A DNA stretch of 64,000 nt, from the NCBI GenBank assembly GCA_008828725.1, contig MEHQ01001674.1, positions 310,497-374,496 of the forward strand, read 5' to 3'. Positions 52,693 through 64,000 of the stretch are shown in pieces. The notes beneath the pieces are model-generated. The model was given only the letters and a program-made list of their open reading frames with translations, was not told the origin of the DNA and did not search any database. The position numbers and the translations under genes are program-made. How positions within the stretch are numbered: position 1 is the stretch's first letter; every line of letters starts with the position of its first letter. Source of the DNA: Saccharina japonica (taxonomy: Eukaryota > Sar > Phaeophyceae > Laminariales > Laminariaceae).

Positions 52693-55600
52693 TCACCACC
52701 ACCCGCCACCCCCGACGCCACCATACACCTCATCCTCCTCCTCGATCATTTCCACCTGCTCTTCGGCTTCCATCGCCATCTTCTCGGCCTCACCGCCCCC
52801 GCCCCCCCCCTCCCTAACCCCGCCCTCTATCGTCGCCGTCAACTGCCGCGCCGGTGGCCGCGGCGGCGGCGACAGGGTCGTCACGGTCATTCCTGCTGAA
52901 GAAAGTGAGGGCGCGTTCCACTCGGCGGCGGCAGCGGCCGCGGCCGCTGCGCGGCCGTGCCTATCGCTGTCGCGACGCCCCCCCGCCCTCCCCGCCGCCG
53001 CCGTCCCGCCCTCCTCGGTCTCTCGCAAAGGGTGCCGCCTTGGGCTATCTCGGCGTGGCGGCGGCGGTGGCGTGGCAGCCACGGGTGCCCTTGCAGCGTT
53101 GATGCCGGTAGCGGCTTGCGCGCGCGGTACCGGCGGTACCGGCGGCGGCGGCGGTGGCAAGGGCAAACGCGCGGAGAACGAAGACGGCGACGGGGCCGCC
53201 GTTTGATCTCTGCTACCGCCGTACGCTACGGCCGATGGTTCCGGCTGCACGTCCTGCTGCTGCTGCGGCGGCGGTCGCTGCTGCCGCCCCCCCTGCTCCT
53301 CCTGCCCCTGCCCCCCCCCCCCCCCCTCCTGCTGCTGGCCCTCCCCGGCGCTGGCGGCTCGGGCCGCGGCGATGTTACCCTCCACGTCATAAATGTTCAA
53401 GCCTTCCTCTGGCTCCTTGTTCTCATCGAGAAACCTGAAAGGCAACATCGCCGCCGGCGCCGCCTCCGCCTCCGCCTCCTTCCCGACGACACCTCCGTCA
53501 CCACCACTACTACTACTACCACCACCACGGCTGGGGACGCTCGCGTCTCGCGCTTCCGCAGCTGACTCTAGACCGGTAGGAGACGACCCAGACGAAGAAG
53601 TAGACGACGCGGGAAGGGGGAGAGGCAGCTGAGCTTCCGCTTGCGCTCCCGCTTGCGCTCCCGCTTGCGCTCCCGCCTGTGCTTGTGCTTCCGCTTGTGC
53701 TTCCGCTTGTGCTTGTGCTTCCGCTTGTGCTTGCGTTTTCGCTTGTGCCTGAGTTTTCGCTTTCGATCGCGCTTGAGTTAACTCTTGCGCTTGCGCTTGC
53801 GCATGGGCTTGAGCTTGCGCCCCCGCTCCCGCTCCCACTTGCGGCGCCGACAGGGCCGCAGCCGCCGCCGCCGCCGCCGCCGCCGCAGCCGCTCCCTTGC
53901 GCATCTCGTCATCTCGGAACGCTGCGGTCTCCCCCTTAACCTTGGACAAGCGGCTCGTGAACGACTTACGCCGCGCCTCCAGCTCGGCGACCTCCTGTAC
54001 GGCGGCGGGGAGGGATAAGAGGAGTACACACCCAGGTTAAACTAATAAAAAAAACAGAAAAAAAAACAGAAAAAAAGTCGGAGTCTTTGTACCTGGGGAG
54101 AGGGGTGGGCATACGAAATTACTTACCCCCCCTCACATGGTCCGAAATAGAAGGAACGTTCGCAAATAACAATAACATACGAACGATAACCATTTTTCGG
54201 GGCATAGCGGAAATCGACGCGAGTCGACGAGGGAAGAAAGTGCTGAAACCTTCTCGGGATAAAAAAAAAGCAAGGCACGAGGAGAAGAGCCTACTTAACC
54301 CTTCTAGGACTGCAGTCCCGTTTTGGGGACAAATTATTTAGAATTAGAGTGGTTTGTCCCCAGAACGGGACTCCAGTCCTAAAAGGGTTAAGTGACCCCG
54401 GACCTGAGTTACGACTACAGAGGGAGAGAGAAAAGAAGGGCGAAGATGATAAATGGAATGGAGAAGAAAAATAAGAAAAAAAAAAGTAGTATACGTTGGC
54501 GCACTGAGCGAGTCGGGGGTCGGGGAGGTCATGGCTTGGGATCGCGAGGGGGGGGGGGGGGAGGGGCGGGGGGGGACGACGACGACGGGAACATTAGGTG
54601 GGCCATCGGACGTGTTTTACTCGCGCGTTAGGAGAGAGGGTCGTGCTATGGTGTACTGACGTGCTGTGCGGTGCAGCCCGACGACAGCACCGACGTTTTT
54701 TTGCCGTGAAACTGCACCCGGGAGCACAATCCTTCTCGACGAGTACCGAACGGCCGCCAGGGGGCGGCTTTGCCGACTCGTTTTTTCTAGTTTTTTTTTT
54801 AGCGACAGCACCACAATGCCGCAGCAGAAACTGTCAGTCCGGACGCCTTCGCTTGGCGCAGGACTCACTCCAAACTTAAAACCAAGCCGACCCAAATCCA
54901 GTCTAACAAGCCCAAACCAAACCACATCCAACTAAAATAAAACAAAAAACACAAAAAACACAAAAACACAACAAAAACAAAAAAAAACGAAAACGAACAA
55001 ACACACAAACAAACAAACAAAAATCAAGTCGAACCGAACCAAACCAAAAACGTCAACTCTCCCGATCGCTCCACCCCCCCCCAAAAAAAGCTTGAGCGCG
55101 CTTTCCCTCTCATTCGCTCTGTCCGCAGTAAGAACCCCCGGTCGCCACCCACCACAAACAACTTCCTGGCTCGTTTACCCGGTCGGTGAAAACCGACAAG
55201 ATCCGTCCCGGCATTGAAGGGATGCGAGGGTCTATGGTCATACGACTACGGCCATGCATGAATATCGAGTACACTTCTCCCCCCTCCCCCACCGGCGCGC
55301 GCACGCGCGTGCGCTTCAATGAACCTCACCTCTCTTTTGAGCTGGATGAGCTCGAACAGTTCCGACTGCCGCGCCTTAAGCCTGTCCACCTCCTTCTGCG
55401 CTTCCGCTCTGCTTCTTCCCACACCCCCGTTCCCCCCGCCTCCACCTCCTCCAACACCACCACCACCACCCCCCCCCTCCCCCTTCGCCCTCCCCCCGTC
55501 TACCCCCTCTAAGAGGTCCCGCTTGCCGATGTCGTCGCCTGCTGGTGGTTCGCTCGGCGGAGTGGCATTGTCAGGCGATGACGCCGACGCCTCCCCCGGT

Positions 55601-58038
55601 TGCAGTGGCTGTGGTGGCGTTGGCGGCGGCGGTGGGGTCGCTAGAGCGGGGGGCGCGAGGAGGCATGCTGCCGCGGCCTCTGCCATGGTGCGCGCGATGG
55701 CGTCGCTTGTCCCGGCCAGCTCCAGGCTAAGAGAGTGCACGCTTTTGGCCGCCTGGTTGGTCGGTTGGTCGGGAGGGAGGGAGGAAGGGAGGGAGGGAGA
55801 GAGAGAGGGAGGGAGGGGGGTATTCATTTGTTGCTTGCCCTATAAGTTATTTGGCCATTGACCACGCATCCCTTTCGAGACGGAGCACCGTCCCGATTCT
55901 GCCGGGACGGAGCATGTCGGGTTTAGTGGGGGGTAGGGTAGGGGGGGGGGTACTCAGTTGTTGCGTGCCTTAGTCATATTATACCACGCATCCCTTTCGA
56001 GACGGAGCACCGTTCTTACTGCGAATAGAGACAAAACACTTCCAACATTTGGGCGATCATCATTACCTTTTTTTCTGGTTCATATACTACGTAAAAAAAA
56101 ACTTTGTTCATCTTTTTCTCGCTAAGAATAGCGCTCTTTTTCTCGCTAGTAACCTACTGTAGCGTACGAACCTTCTCCGTGTCACTTTTCCTCTTCTTCC
56201 CCGGCACGTCTCGCTCCTCCTTGTACATTTCACATTCTCCCACAACAGTTCTAGTCTCTTATTGCTTTGGGGGTGAGGGGCGGGGGGGGGGAGGCAAGGA
56301 GGAAAAGGAAAACACAACGCGACCACAAAAAACATAATAAAAAAAAAAATGTATACATAGGGCATAAGTCAACAACCGCATACACCAGAAAGTTGCCAGC
56401 AAAGGCAGGGACGGGGGGGGGGGGGGGGCGGGGGGGGGAGGCAAGGAGGAAAAGGAACAAGCAACGCGACCACAAAAACCATTAAAAAAAAAAATGTATA
56501 CATAGGGCATAAGTCAACAACCGCATACACCAGAAAGTTGCCAGCAAAGGCAGGGACGGGGGGGGGGGGGGGGCGGGGGGGGGAGGCAAGGAGGAAAAGG
56601 AACAAGCAACGCGACCACAAAAACCATTAAAAAAAAAAATGTATACATAGGGCATAAGTCAACAACCGCATACACCAGAAAGTTGCCAGCAAAGGCAGGG
56701 ACGGGGGGGGGGGGGGGGGGGATGAGAGGAAAAAGCACACACACGAAACAAAAAACGAATATACAAGTCTTGGAATTTAATAGTACGTCGTCCACAAAAG
56801 CAATCGGCACAATGTAGCCAACAAAAGCAACCCACACAAAGCCTTCCACAAGCTTTCCCAGACTTCTCCGGTCCAGCCCAGCCCTGCTCAGCTCAGCCCA
56901 GCCCAGCCAAAACTCGTGGGGGCAAAGACACAAAAACCCATTCCAAAGACACAAAACACATTTCACCTTCTCTCTGAGCATGACCATGACCACCTCCAGC
57001 AGCACCAGATCGACGTTATCCCCCTTGGCCACACGCACGGCCTCCTTACGCTCGAAAACCCAGTCCAGTGTTCCCTCCCCCTCCCCCCGCCCGCCCTCGC
57101 CGCCGCCGCTACCGCTCGACCGCGCCTTGCCTCTGAGACCAAAGTACCCCGGAGGAGCCGCCGCCCTGATCTCGGCGAAAAGCATCTCCCCCCCAGCTTC
57201 TAGCGCCTCCGCGCTAGGACCGGTCCACGGCTTGTCCGATTCTTCTTCTTCTCCTCCCCCTCCTTCTTCTGCTGTTGCTGTTGCCCCTCCTGTTGCCGTC
57301 GCTGTAGCTTCTTCTCCTGCTACCGCGGTGGCCGCTGCTGGTCCCGCTGTTGACATCCCCGTTCCCGCCTCCGCTCCCAGGTCCGTTCCCAGGTCCGTTC
57401 CTAATCCCGTTCCTAATCCCGTTCCTAATTCCGTTCCTGGTCCTGTTGCCACGGCGGTGGCGGCAGCCGTGGACGTTACAGCGTTGAACAGCCACTGCCG
57501 CCTCTCGCTGCCGAGGTACAGGCCGCGCCTTTTAGCCTCCTCGGCGCACGACACGCGGCGGGAAGGGTCGTGGACCACAAGCGCCAGGAGGAACCGCTGC
57601 GCCTGGTCTAGGATCCGGGAGCGGAGCGCTGGGTCCATCGTGTCGCCCTCCCCGCCTCCCTCATTGCCAGGCAGCATCGCGCTCTCCTGGGGACAACCCA
57701 ACGCAGGCGCGAGATGACGCACACAGAAAGGAGGCGGGGGGTGGATTTGGTGGGGGTGGTATTGATGCCCCACGGAGAGGGTAAGTTGAACGGGCACGTT
57801 AGGCGGGCGGGAGGGGGCGGGGGCGGGAGAAGGGTGGGAGGGGAGAGAGAAGGAAGGAAGGAAGGAGGGAAGGAGGGAAGAAAGGGATCAGGGTCGAAAA
57901 GAGGGGTGTGGTCGTGGCGCTTCCCCTTCCCTTCCAATTTCTGTCCATTCCTTCAAAAACAACGAGAAACCAAAAAAAATATAAATGAAAACGCACACCG
58001 CCTGAACACGTGAGACCCCTACGCTTCCACATACACCA

Positions 58039-58116
<78 letters not shown>

Positions 58117-58936
58117 GCTCCTACTACTACTACTACTACTGCTCCTACTACTACTACTACTACTGCTCCTACTACTACTACTACTACTGCTCCTACTACT
58201 ACTACTACTACTGCTCCTACTACTACTACTACTACTGCTCCTACTACTACTACTACTACTGCTCCTACTACTACTACTACTACTGCTCCTACTACTACTA
58301 CTACTACTGCTCCTACTACTACTACTACTACTGCTCCTACTACTACTACTACTACTGCTCCTACTACTACTACTACTACTGCTCCTACTACTACTACTAC
58401 TACTGCTCCTACTACTACTACTACTACTGCTCCTACTACTACTACTACTACTGCTCCTACTACTACTACTACTACTGCTCCTACTACTACTACTACTACT
58501 GCTCCTACTACTACTACTACTACTGCTCCTACTACTACTACTACTACTGCTCCTACTACTACTACTACTACTGCTCCTACTACTACTACTACTACTGCTC
58601 CTACTACTACTACTACTACTGCTCCTACTACTACTACTACTACTGCTCCTACTACTACTACTACTACTGCTCCTACTACTACTACTACTACTGCTCCTAC
58701 TACTACTACTACTACTGCTCCTACTACTACTACTACTACTGCTCCTACTACTACTACTACTACTGCTCCTACTACTACTACTACTACTGCTCCTACTACT
58801 ACTACTACTACTGCTCCTACTACTACTACTACTACTGCTCCTACTACTACTACTACTACTGCTCCTACTACTACTACTACTACTGCTCCTACTACTACTA
58901 CTACTACTGCTCCTACTACTACTACTACTGCTGCTG

Positions 58937-58995
<59 letters not shown>

Positions 58996-59416
58996 GCTAC
59001 TACTACTGCTACTACTATACTACTACTGCTACTACTACTGCTACTACTACTGCCACCAGTAAGCAGGATGACGAAACACACCCGGGGCAGTCCCTGCATT
59101 ACTTGGCCACGATGAGCAGCTGACAACCCAATTCTATTTTTCCTCGACTCGTTAAATCCGATGGGCGGCCTTTCTCTTCTATCACCCCCCCTACCCCCTA
59201 CCCGCCCCCCGCCCCCTATCCCCTGCCCCAAGGAAAAGCTCCACCCTTAAAAACAGAGTTTTTTCGTCCGTCCGTTCTCTCCGTCCTTTTTTTCCAAGAG
59301 CACCCCCACCCCTGTGCAACCCGTACACGGTACACCCCGGGGACAGATGCACATACTTAAAGACAGGCAGGCAGACACATAAATAGACAGACACAAAAGC
59401 AGACAGACAGACCGGC

Positions 59417-59456
<40 letters not shown>

Positions 59457-62400
59457 TATAACACATAGACAGGAAGACCGTCATACAGACACGCAGACAG
59501 CCCTACAGCCCTGCATACAGACAGATGGGCATACAAAACACACACAGACAAACAGACAAACATCAGACACACCAACACAGACACACACGACACACACACA
59601 CACACGAGACATACCTCTTGCATGGCAGGCGCCCAGATAGCCGAGCCCTTCCCGCCGAACTTGGTCCTCTTCAGTCTCGACTCCTCCCTCTTCTTCATCT
59701 TCACGCGCTCCATGACCCACTCGTGGTCCCTCAAAACCTCCTCGCCCTCCATCGCCTCGCCACCCCCACCCCCCCCACCACCACCGCCACCGTCCGCTCG
59801 AAACCTACCCTCCTGGCTGCCATTCCGTCCTCTCCGAGGAGATGTCCTCCGCGCGGACTCGTTGACCACGACAACGTCCCACCCGTCCGTCGCCTGGCCA
59901 GAAGCAAGCCGTCTCAGCTCCGCTGCGGTCGTCGGCGCGGCCGCCCCCGGGTCCCCGCCGCCCTGGGGCGGGGACCCGGGTAACACCATCCCCGGGTTTT
60001 CTAGAGAGGGAGGCGTTGGTTGCGTTGGTTGGAGCTGTGTCGCTGAGGTCGGGGAGGCGACGCGCCTGCGCAGAGCGTTTTTGCGGGCTCGCTTTTCGTT
60101 GGACATGGCCATCAGGTCGAACTCCAGCTGGTGCCTCATCGCCTCGTCCCCTGGGTGGGTGGGTTTGAAGGGGTGGGTGGGTGGGGGGTGGGTGTGTTGT
60201 TTTTAAGCAGTTTTTTTTTCTAGTTTTCGGGGGGTTGTTTTTTCTTCATGGTTTCAGTTTTTTTTGTTTTGGTTTTCCCCAAGGTTTCCCACTTTTTTCA
60301 CTTGGTTTCCACTTTTATTTGTTTTAATATATATAGTGTTCAGCTTTTTGCTTCTAGTTTTTGTCTACGTCCTGCTATACGTAGTTTGCAAATGTTTTTT
60401 GGTTGCTTCCAGTCTCCACAAAGTAGTGTTTCGCGTTTGGCTTGTGTTTCGGGAAGGGGGGGGGGGTTAATGTCTTGTGCATTTGTTTGTACGTTTTGCC
60501 ACGAACTGGGCTCGAAACCTACAACACGAATTACGACTTGAGATGGATCAACTGGCGAACAAAATCGAGAACAGATGCGAGAAAAGCTCTCTTGGGGCTT
60601 GAGAAAAAAAAATGACGAAAAAAAAAAAAATGACGACTACGTACAGCAACGGACACTGCGTGGTTGTGGGGGATGATATTAAAAAATAAAAAATAAACAC
60701 TCACCACCCGCCAGGGCTCTCGCGAAGCGGTGTACGTGGAACGTCTGGTCGGTGGGGATGCTGAGGTCGCTGATGAAGCCGGTGAGGCGGTCTGTACACC
60801 TGCGGAAAGCGTTCGCGTCTGAGGCGAAGTCGTGTTCCGCCAGGATGCGATCGCCGTGCCAGTCGCTCCAGGGGACGGCTTTGTCGACAACCTCGGCTCG
60901 AAACGCCTCCGCTCCGTGCGCCTTTCGGAGAAGAAGAAGAAGAAGAAGAAGAAGAAGGAGGAGGAAAACGGTTACATACGAGTGCATGTCGGTTACACGT
61001 ACCTACGTACGAAGTATATAGCGCAATCGCAAGCATGACAATACGTTGGTTTTCCTTGATTTTCTCGGGGCATGTTTTTGAGTGATGAACGTTGAAGCTC
61101 TTTCATGCTGCACATGTCTATTGATAGCAGGGTGGCAGGTATCGTACTGTTAAGTAGTCGTTGTAATCCGCGTCAAAAAGTACTGTTACGAAGGGCCATA
61201 GTAAATATGACTAAATATTGTTAGTAAATATAGGTAAATATATAGGTTTTTGTGTGTACCGGAGGTCCTATTTACTAGGGTCCCCCGCAATAAAACCGCC
61301 CGAGGGAAAACAAACAACAAAACCGTTTACTACTTCGGAGGACTATAGTAAAAAGGACCATTTTTTCTTTAGTAAAAATAGGTAAATGTATTGGATTTAT
61401 TGTATGTCGTAGGTTCTATTTACTATGGTCCTCCGTAATATATAGCTGTCAGTTAAGTGTGAAAGTATACGCATAATCATGAGCAACATCCATGAGCATG
61501 AGCGTAAGCACAAGGCGCAAGCAGAAGGTATAAAGTATACGCACGAGCACGAATGAACGAGAGGATCTTACGAATAAGATCGTTGAATGAAGTGTGTAAA
61601 AATATCACTTAAGCGACCTGTCCAACAACTCGTTCAATATATACTACTTGTACGTTGGAATCACTGGCCTGAGTTTTTTTTGTTTTTTTCGGAGTACCAG
61701 ATTTGTTACATTCTGACCCAGGGGTACGCAAGGAGTTTTGAAAAATCCGCTCGTAAGAAAGGGCTGCACAGTATCAGCAAGTAACTCGTTCGGGTGGGAA
61801 GACAGTTTCAGCAAGCAAGTGCTCTACCAGGTATCTAGCAAGCGCTGGCTCTAAAGGGTCTCGCGCAAACTGCTACGTATAATAAATACTCAATCCTGCT
61901 TGTTTCTGGGCGATGCAGCTACCACGCGCCGCATCAGCGGGACAGGCACGCATGACGCATTCGAACGTACGTGACCAGAAGGTGGGATTTTTTGCACCCG
62001 TTAGGCTCAGCGTCGGGACAAGTTTTCGGCACCATCTACGCTACGCCTTCATGGTACCAGGTACAACCTGACAGTATTGTCGGACGCTGGGCCCAGTCGC
62101 GAAGAAAAAACCCACCATCTTCCTGGTCGGAGATGAAACATTTGTGTTCGAACGCGTCGTGCGTACCTGTCCGCTGGCGTGGCGGTAGCGCGCTCCAGTC
62201 GAGCGGATGCTTTACCCTCCCGTCAAGGTCAATCACGTCGTACGTGAACCGCCACCGCGATAATAGTTCAAGCAATGAGATTTTCAAAAACAATAGAACG
62301 AAAAACAAAAAAAAATGGGGGGAACAAAAATGGGGGGGGGAAAAAACATTCTGACTGTAATATTTTCTTACGTATGTTAAGGTACTGGCATATATGGTAT

Positions 62401-63529
62401 AGCACTTAACTATGAATTTCGTTGGGGTTGGTCGGTATTACGAGTACTTGCTGCCCGGTTTCTTGCCCGGTGGGTAGTTTGGTTTTATTTAGCCTTCAAG
62501 AAATGTTTGGTCTTAGTTTTTGGTGGTTACGTAAGAGTACGTAGGAACGAACGCCTGCTGTCTGTGTTTTGCCTTTTCAGCTAGCGACACCCCCCCCCCC
62601 GGGATTTAAAGCCAACCACAATCAATCCCGAAGAACCTTGTACGATACTGACTGTATATCAACACAGAGTATATCTACCCGTACCTGCAAATAATCGGCG
62701 GGGTCTTTGCACCCCGATCCCTCGGGGATCGTCGCCACCGACAACGAAACCCCGGACTCGGAGAGGGAGTCTAGGCCGGACGACGCCGGGCTCTCGCAGA
62801 GCTTCTCCACAGCCCGCTGCCCTGCTGCGTCAGCGTCCATGCACAGAACGATCTGCTTGCTCCGAGAATACCTGTCGGGGCCACATATGTCCCCGGAGTG
62901 TGCGTTGTTATTGGTGGTGGTGGTGGGTGGTGGTGCACCCCCCCCACCCCCATCCCGACCACCACTAACACCCAGCGCCAACACGTATCGTACCTAGCGC
63001 ACAGCTGCAGCTGGTCTATGGTGATGGCAGTCCCGAGCACGCCCACGGCAAACCGAATGCCGGCATCGTGCAGCTTGATCACGTCGAAGTAACCCTCCAC
63101 CACCAGCGCCACGTCTTCCGTACGAATCGCCTGCTCGCGGGAGGGGGAGGAGGCGGTGGGGGTATGGGTGGTGGGTGGTGGCGGTGGCGGTGGTGGTGGT
63201 GATGGTGGTGGTGGTGGTGGTGGTGGGTGTGGGTGTGTGTGATTGTTGGTAAAAGGTGGTATAAGTGTGGTGACAGACTCTATATATACGAGGTATACCG
63301 CGGGAGCACGAAACACAAAGAAACGAGAACAAAAAAAAAAGAAAAAAGGCGACGTCACAAGAAAAGCACCGTACGTACGTAAAGCAAAAGGGCTTCGTAT
63401 ATACGTACGCTGACAATACCTGGTATTTTATATGATACAGCAAAAAAAAACGCCAAAAGAGATAAAAGGCGTCCATCGGAGGCACGGCCACCTTCCACCG
63501 CACGCGCAACAACAAACACAGCACCCGAG

Positions 63530-63563
<34 letters not shown>

Positions 63564-63952
63564 TTCCATCCATTCCTTGTCGTTGACGACAAGAAATTCG
63601 CAAAAAAAAGAAAAGAAAAGGGTTGGACATGCACGCACGCACGCACCTCCTTCGCGAGATCAAGCCCAAACACGTTCTTCCCTTTCTTGAACAGCGTCGT
63701 CTCGGGAGAATTTAGGTACTTCGCCGGGGGCTTCGCCTTCACATCCTTCTTCCCCGCCTCCGCCCCCACCCCCGCTCGCGTCCCTATCCCTACCCCTACC
63801 CTCGTTCCCGCCGAAGCGACCGCTGCCGCCGCTCCAGCGTTGATCTCCGCGTTTTTTGCCTCTGCGTCCGGAATCTGTTTTTTTCCTTTCTTCCCTTTTC
63901 CTTTGGCCTTAGACTTGTCTTCTGGAACAACGAACCCGCTGTCGACGTTACC
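52693..63952 (-). CDS. DnaG-type DNA primase, probably organellar (5' partial, eight exons in window)
   Basis: This is a bacterial-type primase, the family that makes RNA primers for replication. In eukaryotes such genes usually serve an organelle. Exons on the minus strand: 63952-63647, 63130-62994, 62871-62685, 60921-60705, 60150-59615, 57686-56967, 55752-55330 and 53994-52693. All introns are GT-AG and every junction keeps phase. An in-frame TAA at 63968-63970 supports the first acceptor. Motifs: [14 protein letters not shown] and [10 protein letters not shown] (core), [15 protein letters not shown] (Toprim Glu), [16 protein letters not shown] (Toprim DxD), CKDPADYLQ joined to [12 protein letters not shown]. 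The zinc-binding N-terminus, start codon and any targeting peptide lie beyond 64000. Total visible: 1275 residues to TGA at 52693. The last three exons are low-complexity or coiled-coil-like and not recognisable DnaG. They could belong to another gene, but phase and spacing argue for one. Confidence 0.83.
53637..53890 (-). repeat. Coding Ala/Gln/Glu minisatellite
   Basis: Within the last primase exon, GCTTGTGCTTCC-like dodecamers encode alternating Ala-Gln/Ala-Glu, next to a run of GCC/GCG that encodes 13 Ala. Confidence 0.85.
54211..54463 (+). mobile_element. SINE, head-truncated, split by a MITE
   Basis: It has 'gcgagtcgacgagggaag', 'gagaagagcctactta', then the family A insert (54295-54391), then 'gtgaccccggacctgag' and the tail 'gataaatggaatgg'. 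It lies in the last primase intron. Confidence 0.87.
54295..54391. mobile_element. Family A MITE nested in a SINE
   Basis: 97 bp with TTAA at both ends. CCCTTCTAGGACTGCAGTCC at the left, GGACTCCAGTCCTAAAAGGG at the right. The uninterrupted SINE copies show the empty site (cctactt-gtgacc). Confidence 0.92.
55187..55275 (-). repeat. G-tract-linked repeat, H type (partial)
   Basis: It has 'gatccgtcccggcattgaag', 'gatgcgagggtctatggtca' and 'atcgagtac' beside C tracts. It is intronic in the primase gene. Confidence 0.7.
55820..56065 (+). repeat. Two S-type G-tract-linked repeats
   Basis: Copies at 55820-55922 and 55950-56065 each follow a G tract and carry 'ccctttcgagacggagcacc'. The first switches into H-like sequence ('gccgggacggagcatgtcgg'). 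Confidence 0.7.
56279..56722. repeat. Three tandem 145-bp units
   Basis: 'gtatacatagggcataagtc' recurs at 56351, 56496 and 56641, exactly 145 bp apart. Each unit ends in a G tract of 14-20 bases. Confidence 0.9.
57840..57892. repeat. Purine (GGAAGGAA)n tract
   Basis: A GA-rich simple repeat in a primase intron. Confidence 0.8.
58038..59052. repeat. (CTA)n array with 24-bp higher-order units
   Basis: The core 58117-58932 consists of 34 copies of a 24-mer, GCTCCTACTACTACTACTAC plus TACT, with no variant seen. Plain CTA triplets flank it. It lies in the intron between the 60150-59615 and 57686-56967 primase exons. Confidence 0.95.
59401..59460. repeat. (CAGA)n microsatellite
   Basis: A tetranucleotide run in the same primase intron; diffuse CACA/GACA repeats continue to about 59612. 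Confidence 0.85.
61042..61116 (+). mobile_element. Fragment of RLE retrotransposon 3' UTR
   Basis: 'gttttccttgattttctcgg' and 'gagtgatgaacgttgaagct' plus 'catgctgcacat' match the ends at 41097-41180 and 48280-48350, more diverged. Confidence 0.6.
61192..61287. mobile_element. Family B MITE
   Basis: ACGAAGGGCCATAGTAAATA at the left; 'ggtcctatttactagggtc' and CCCCG at the right. Confidence 0.75.
61336..61435. mobile_element. Family B MITE
   Basis: CGGAGGACTATAGTAAA at the left; TTTACTATGGTCCTCCG at the right. It lies 49 bp from the previous copy. Confidence 0.8.
63533..63564. repeat. C homopolymer (about 32 nt)
   Basis: A pure C tract in the primase intron after the 63952-63647 exon; its length is likely unreliable in assembly. 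Confidence 0.9.
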
Positions 63953-64000
63953 CTGTGACTGGCGTCGTTACGGTTCGGCATTTGACGGGGGGGACGGGGG

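Noticed and set aside
57888..59231. 447-residue minus frame and 350-residue plus frame (poly-Val, poly-Leu)
   Set aside because: They read through the CTA/24-mer array inside a primase intron.
62036..62308. Minus-strand frame as an extra primase exon
   Set aside because: Exons 62871-62685 and 60921-60705 join in phase and give a continuous DnaG sequence (DPADYLQ-AHGAEAF). No good acceptor precedes this frame.

Overview
This is eukaryotic nuclear DNA: an intron-rich, repeat-saturated window with three spliced genes and a dense layer of transposable elements and microsatellites. No organism label is given. GT-AG introns of up to about 9.6 kb, a bacterial-type (DnaG) DNA primase carried on a nuclear, intron-containing gene, a short interstitial TTAGGG block and very long simple repeats together suggest an alga with a secondary plastid. 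A stramenopile such as a brown alga is my best guess, but this is inference. Three short N runs (6120-6274, 6759-6762, 12252) show a draft assembly.

Layout. 1-1490: 3' end of a LINE-type retrotransposon. 4.0-25.5 kb (+): translation initiation factor eIF2B subunit gamma, with eleven exons recognised; its introns are filled with MITEs, SINEs, minisatellites and a 919-bp pure CTTG array. 30.2-36.5 kb (+): calmodulin, 149 aa, two exons split by a 5.8-kb intron. 36.5-42.7 kb: repeats, including two tRNA-headed SINEs and a solo retrotransposon 3' end. 42.7-48.4 kb (+): a decayed non-LTR retrotransposon with Cys/His fingers, reverse transcriptase and a C-terminal restriction-like endonuclease, abutted tail-to-tail by a truncated relative. 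52.7-64 kb (-): DnaG-type primase, eight phase-consistent exons whose 5' end lies beyond the window, with a long low-complexity C-terminal extension.

The three host genes (translation initiation, calcium signalling, probable organelle DNA replication) have no evident functional link. The remarkable content is the repeat layer. There are at least seven short non-autonomous element families: (A) about 90-100-bp elements flanked by TTAA; (B) about 100-bp elements with a GGACCATAGTAAATAGG terminal repeat; (C) about 200-bp dispersed repeats; (D) a 211-bp near-perfect hairpin; (E) about 260-bp elements starting CATGGACGCG; (G) a 266-bp TA-flanked inverted-repeat element; (I) elements with CAGTACCGACCC ends. 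There is also a G-tract-linked repeat (H and S types) and a tRNA-derived SINE in seven copies. One family A element sits inside a SINE and another inside a minisatellite unit, which gives relative ages. A decayed duplicate of an eIF2B gamma exon lies 1.7 kb upstream of the functional exon.
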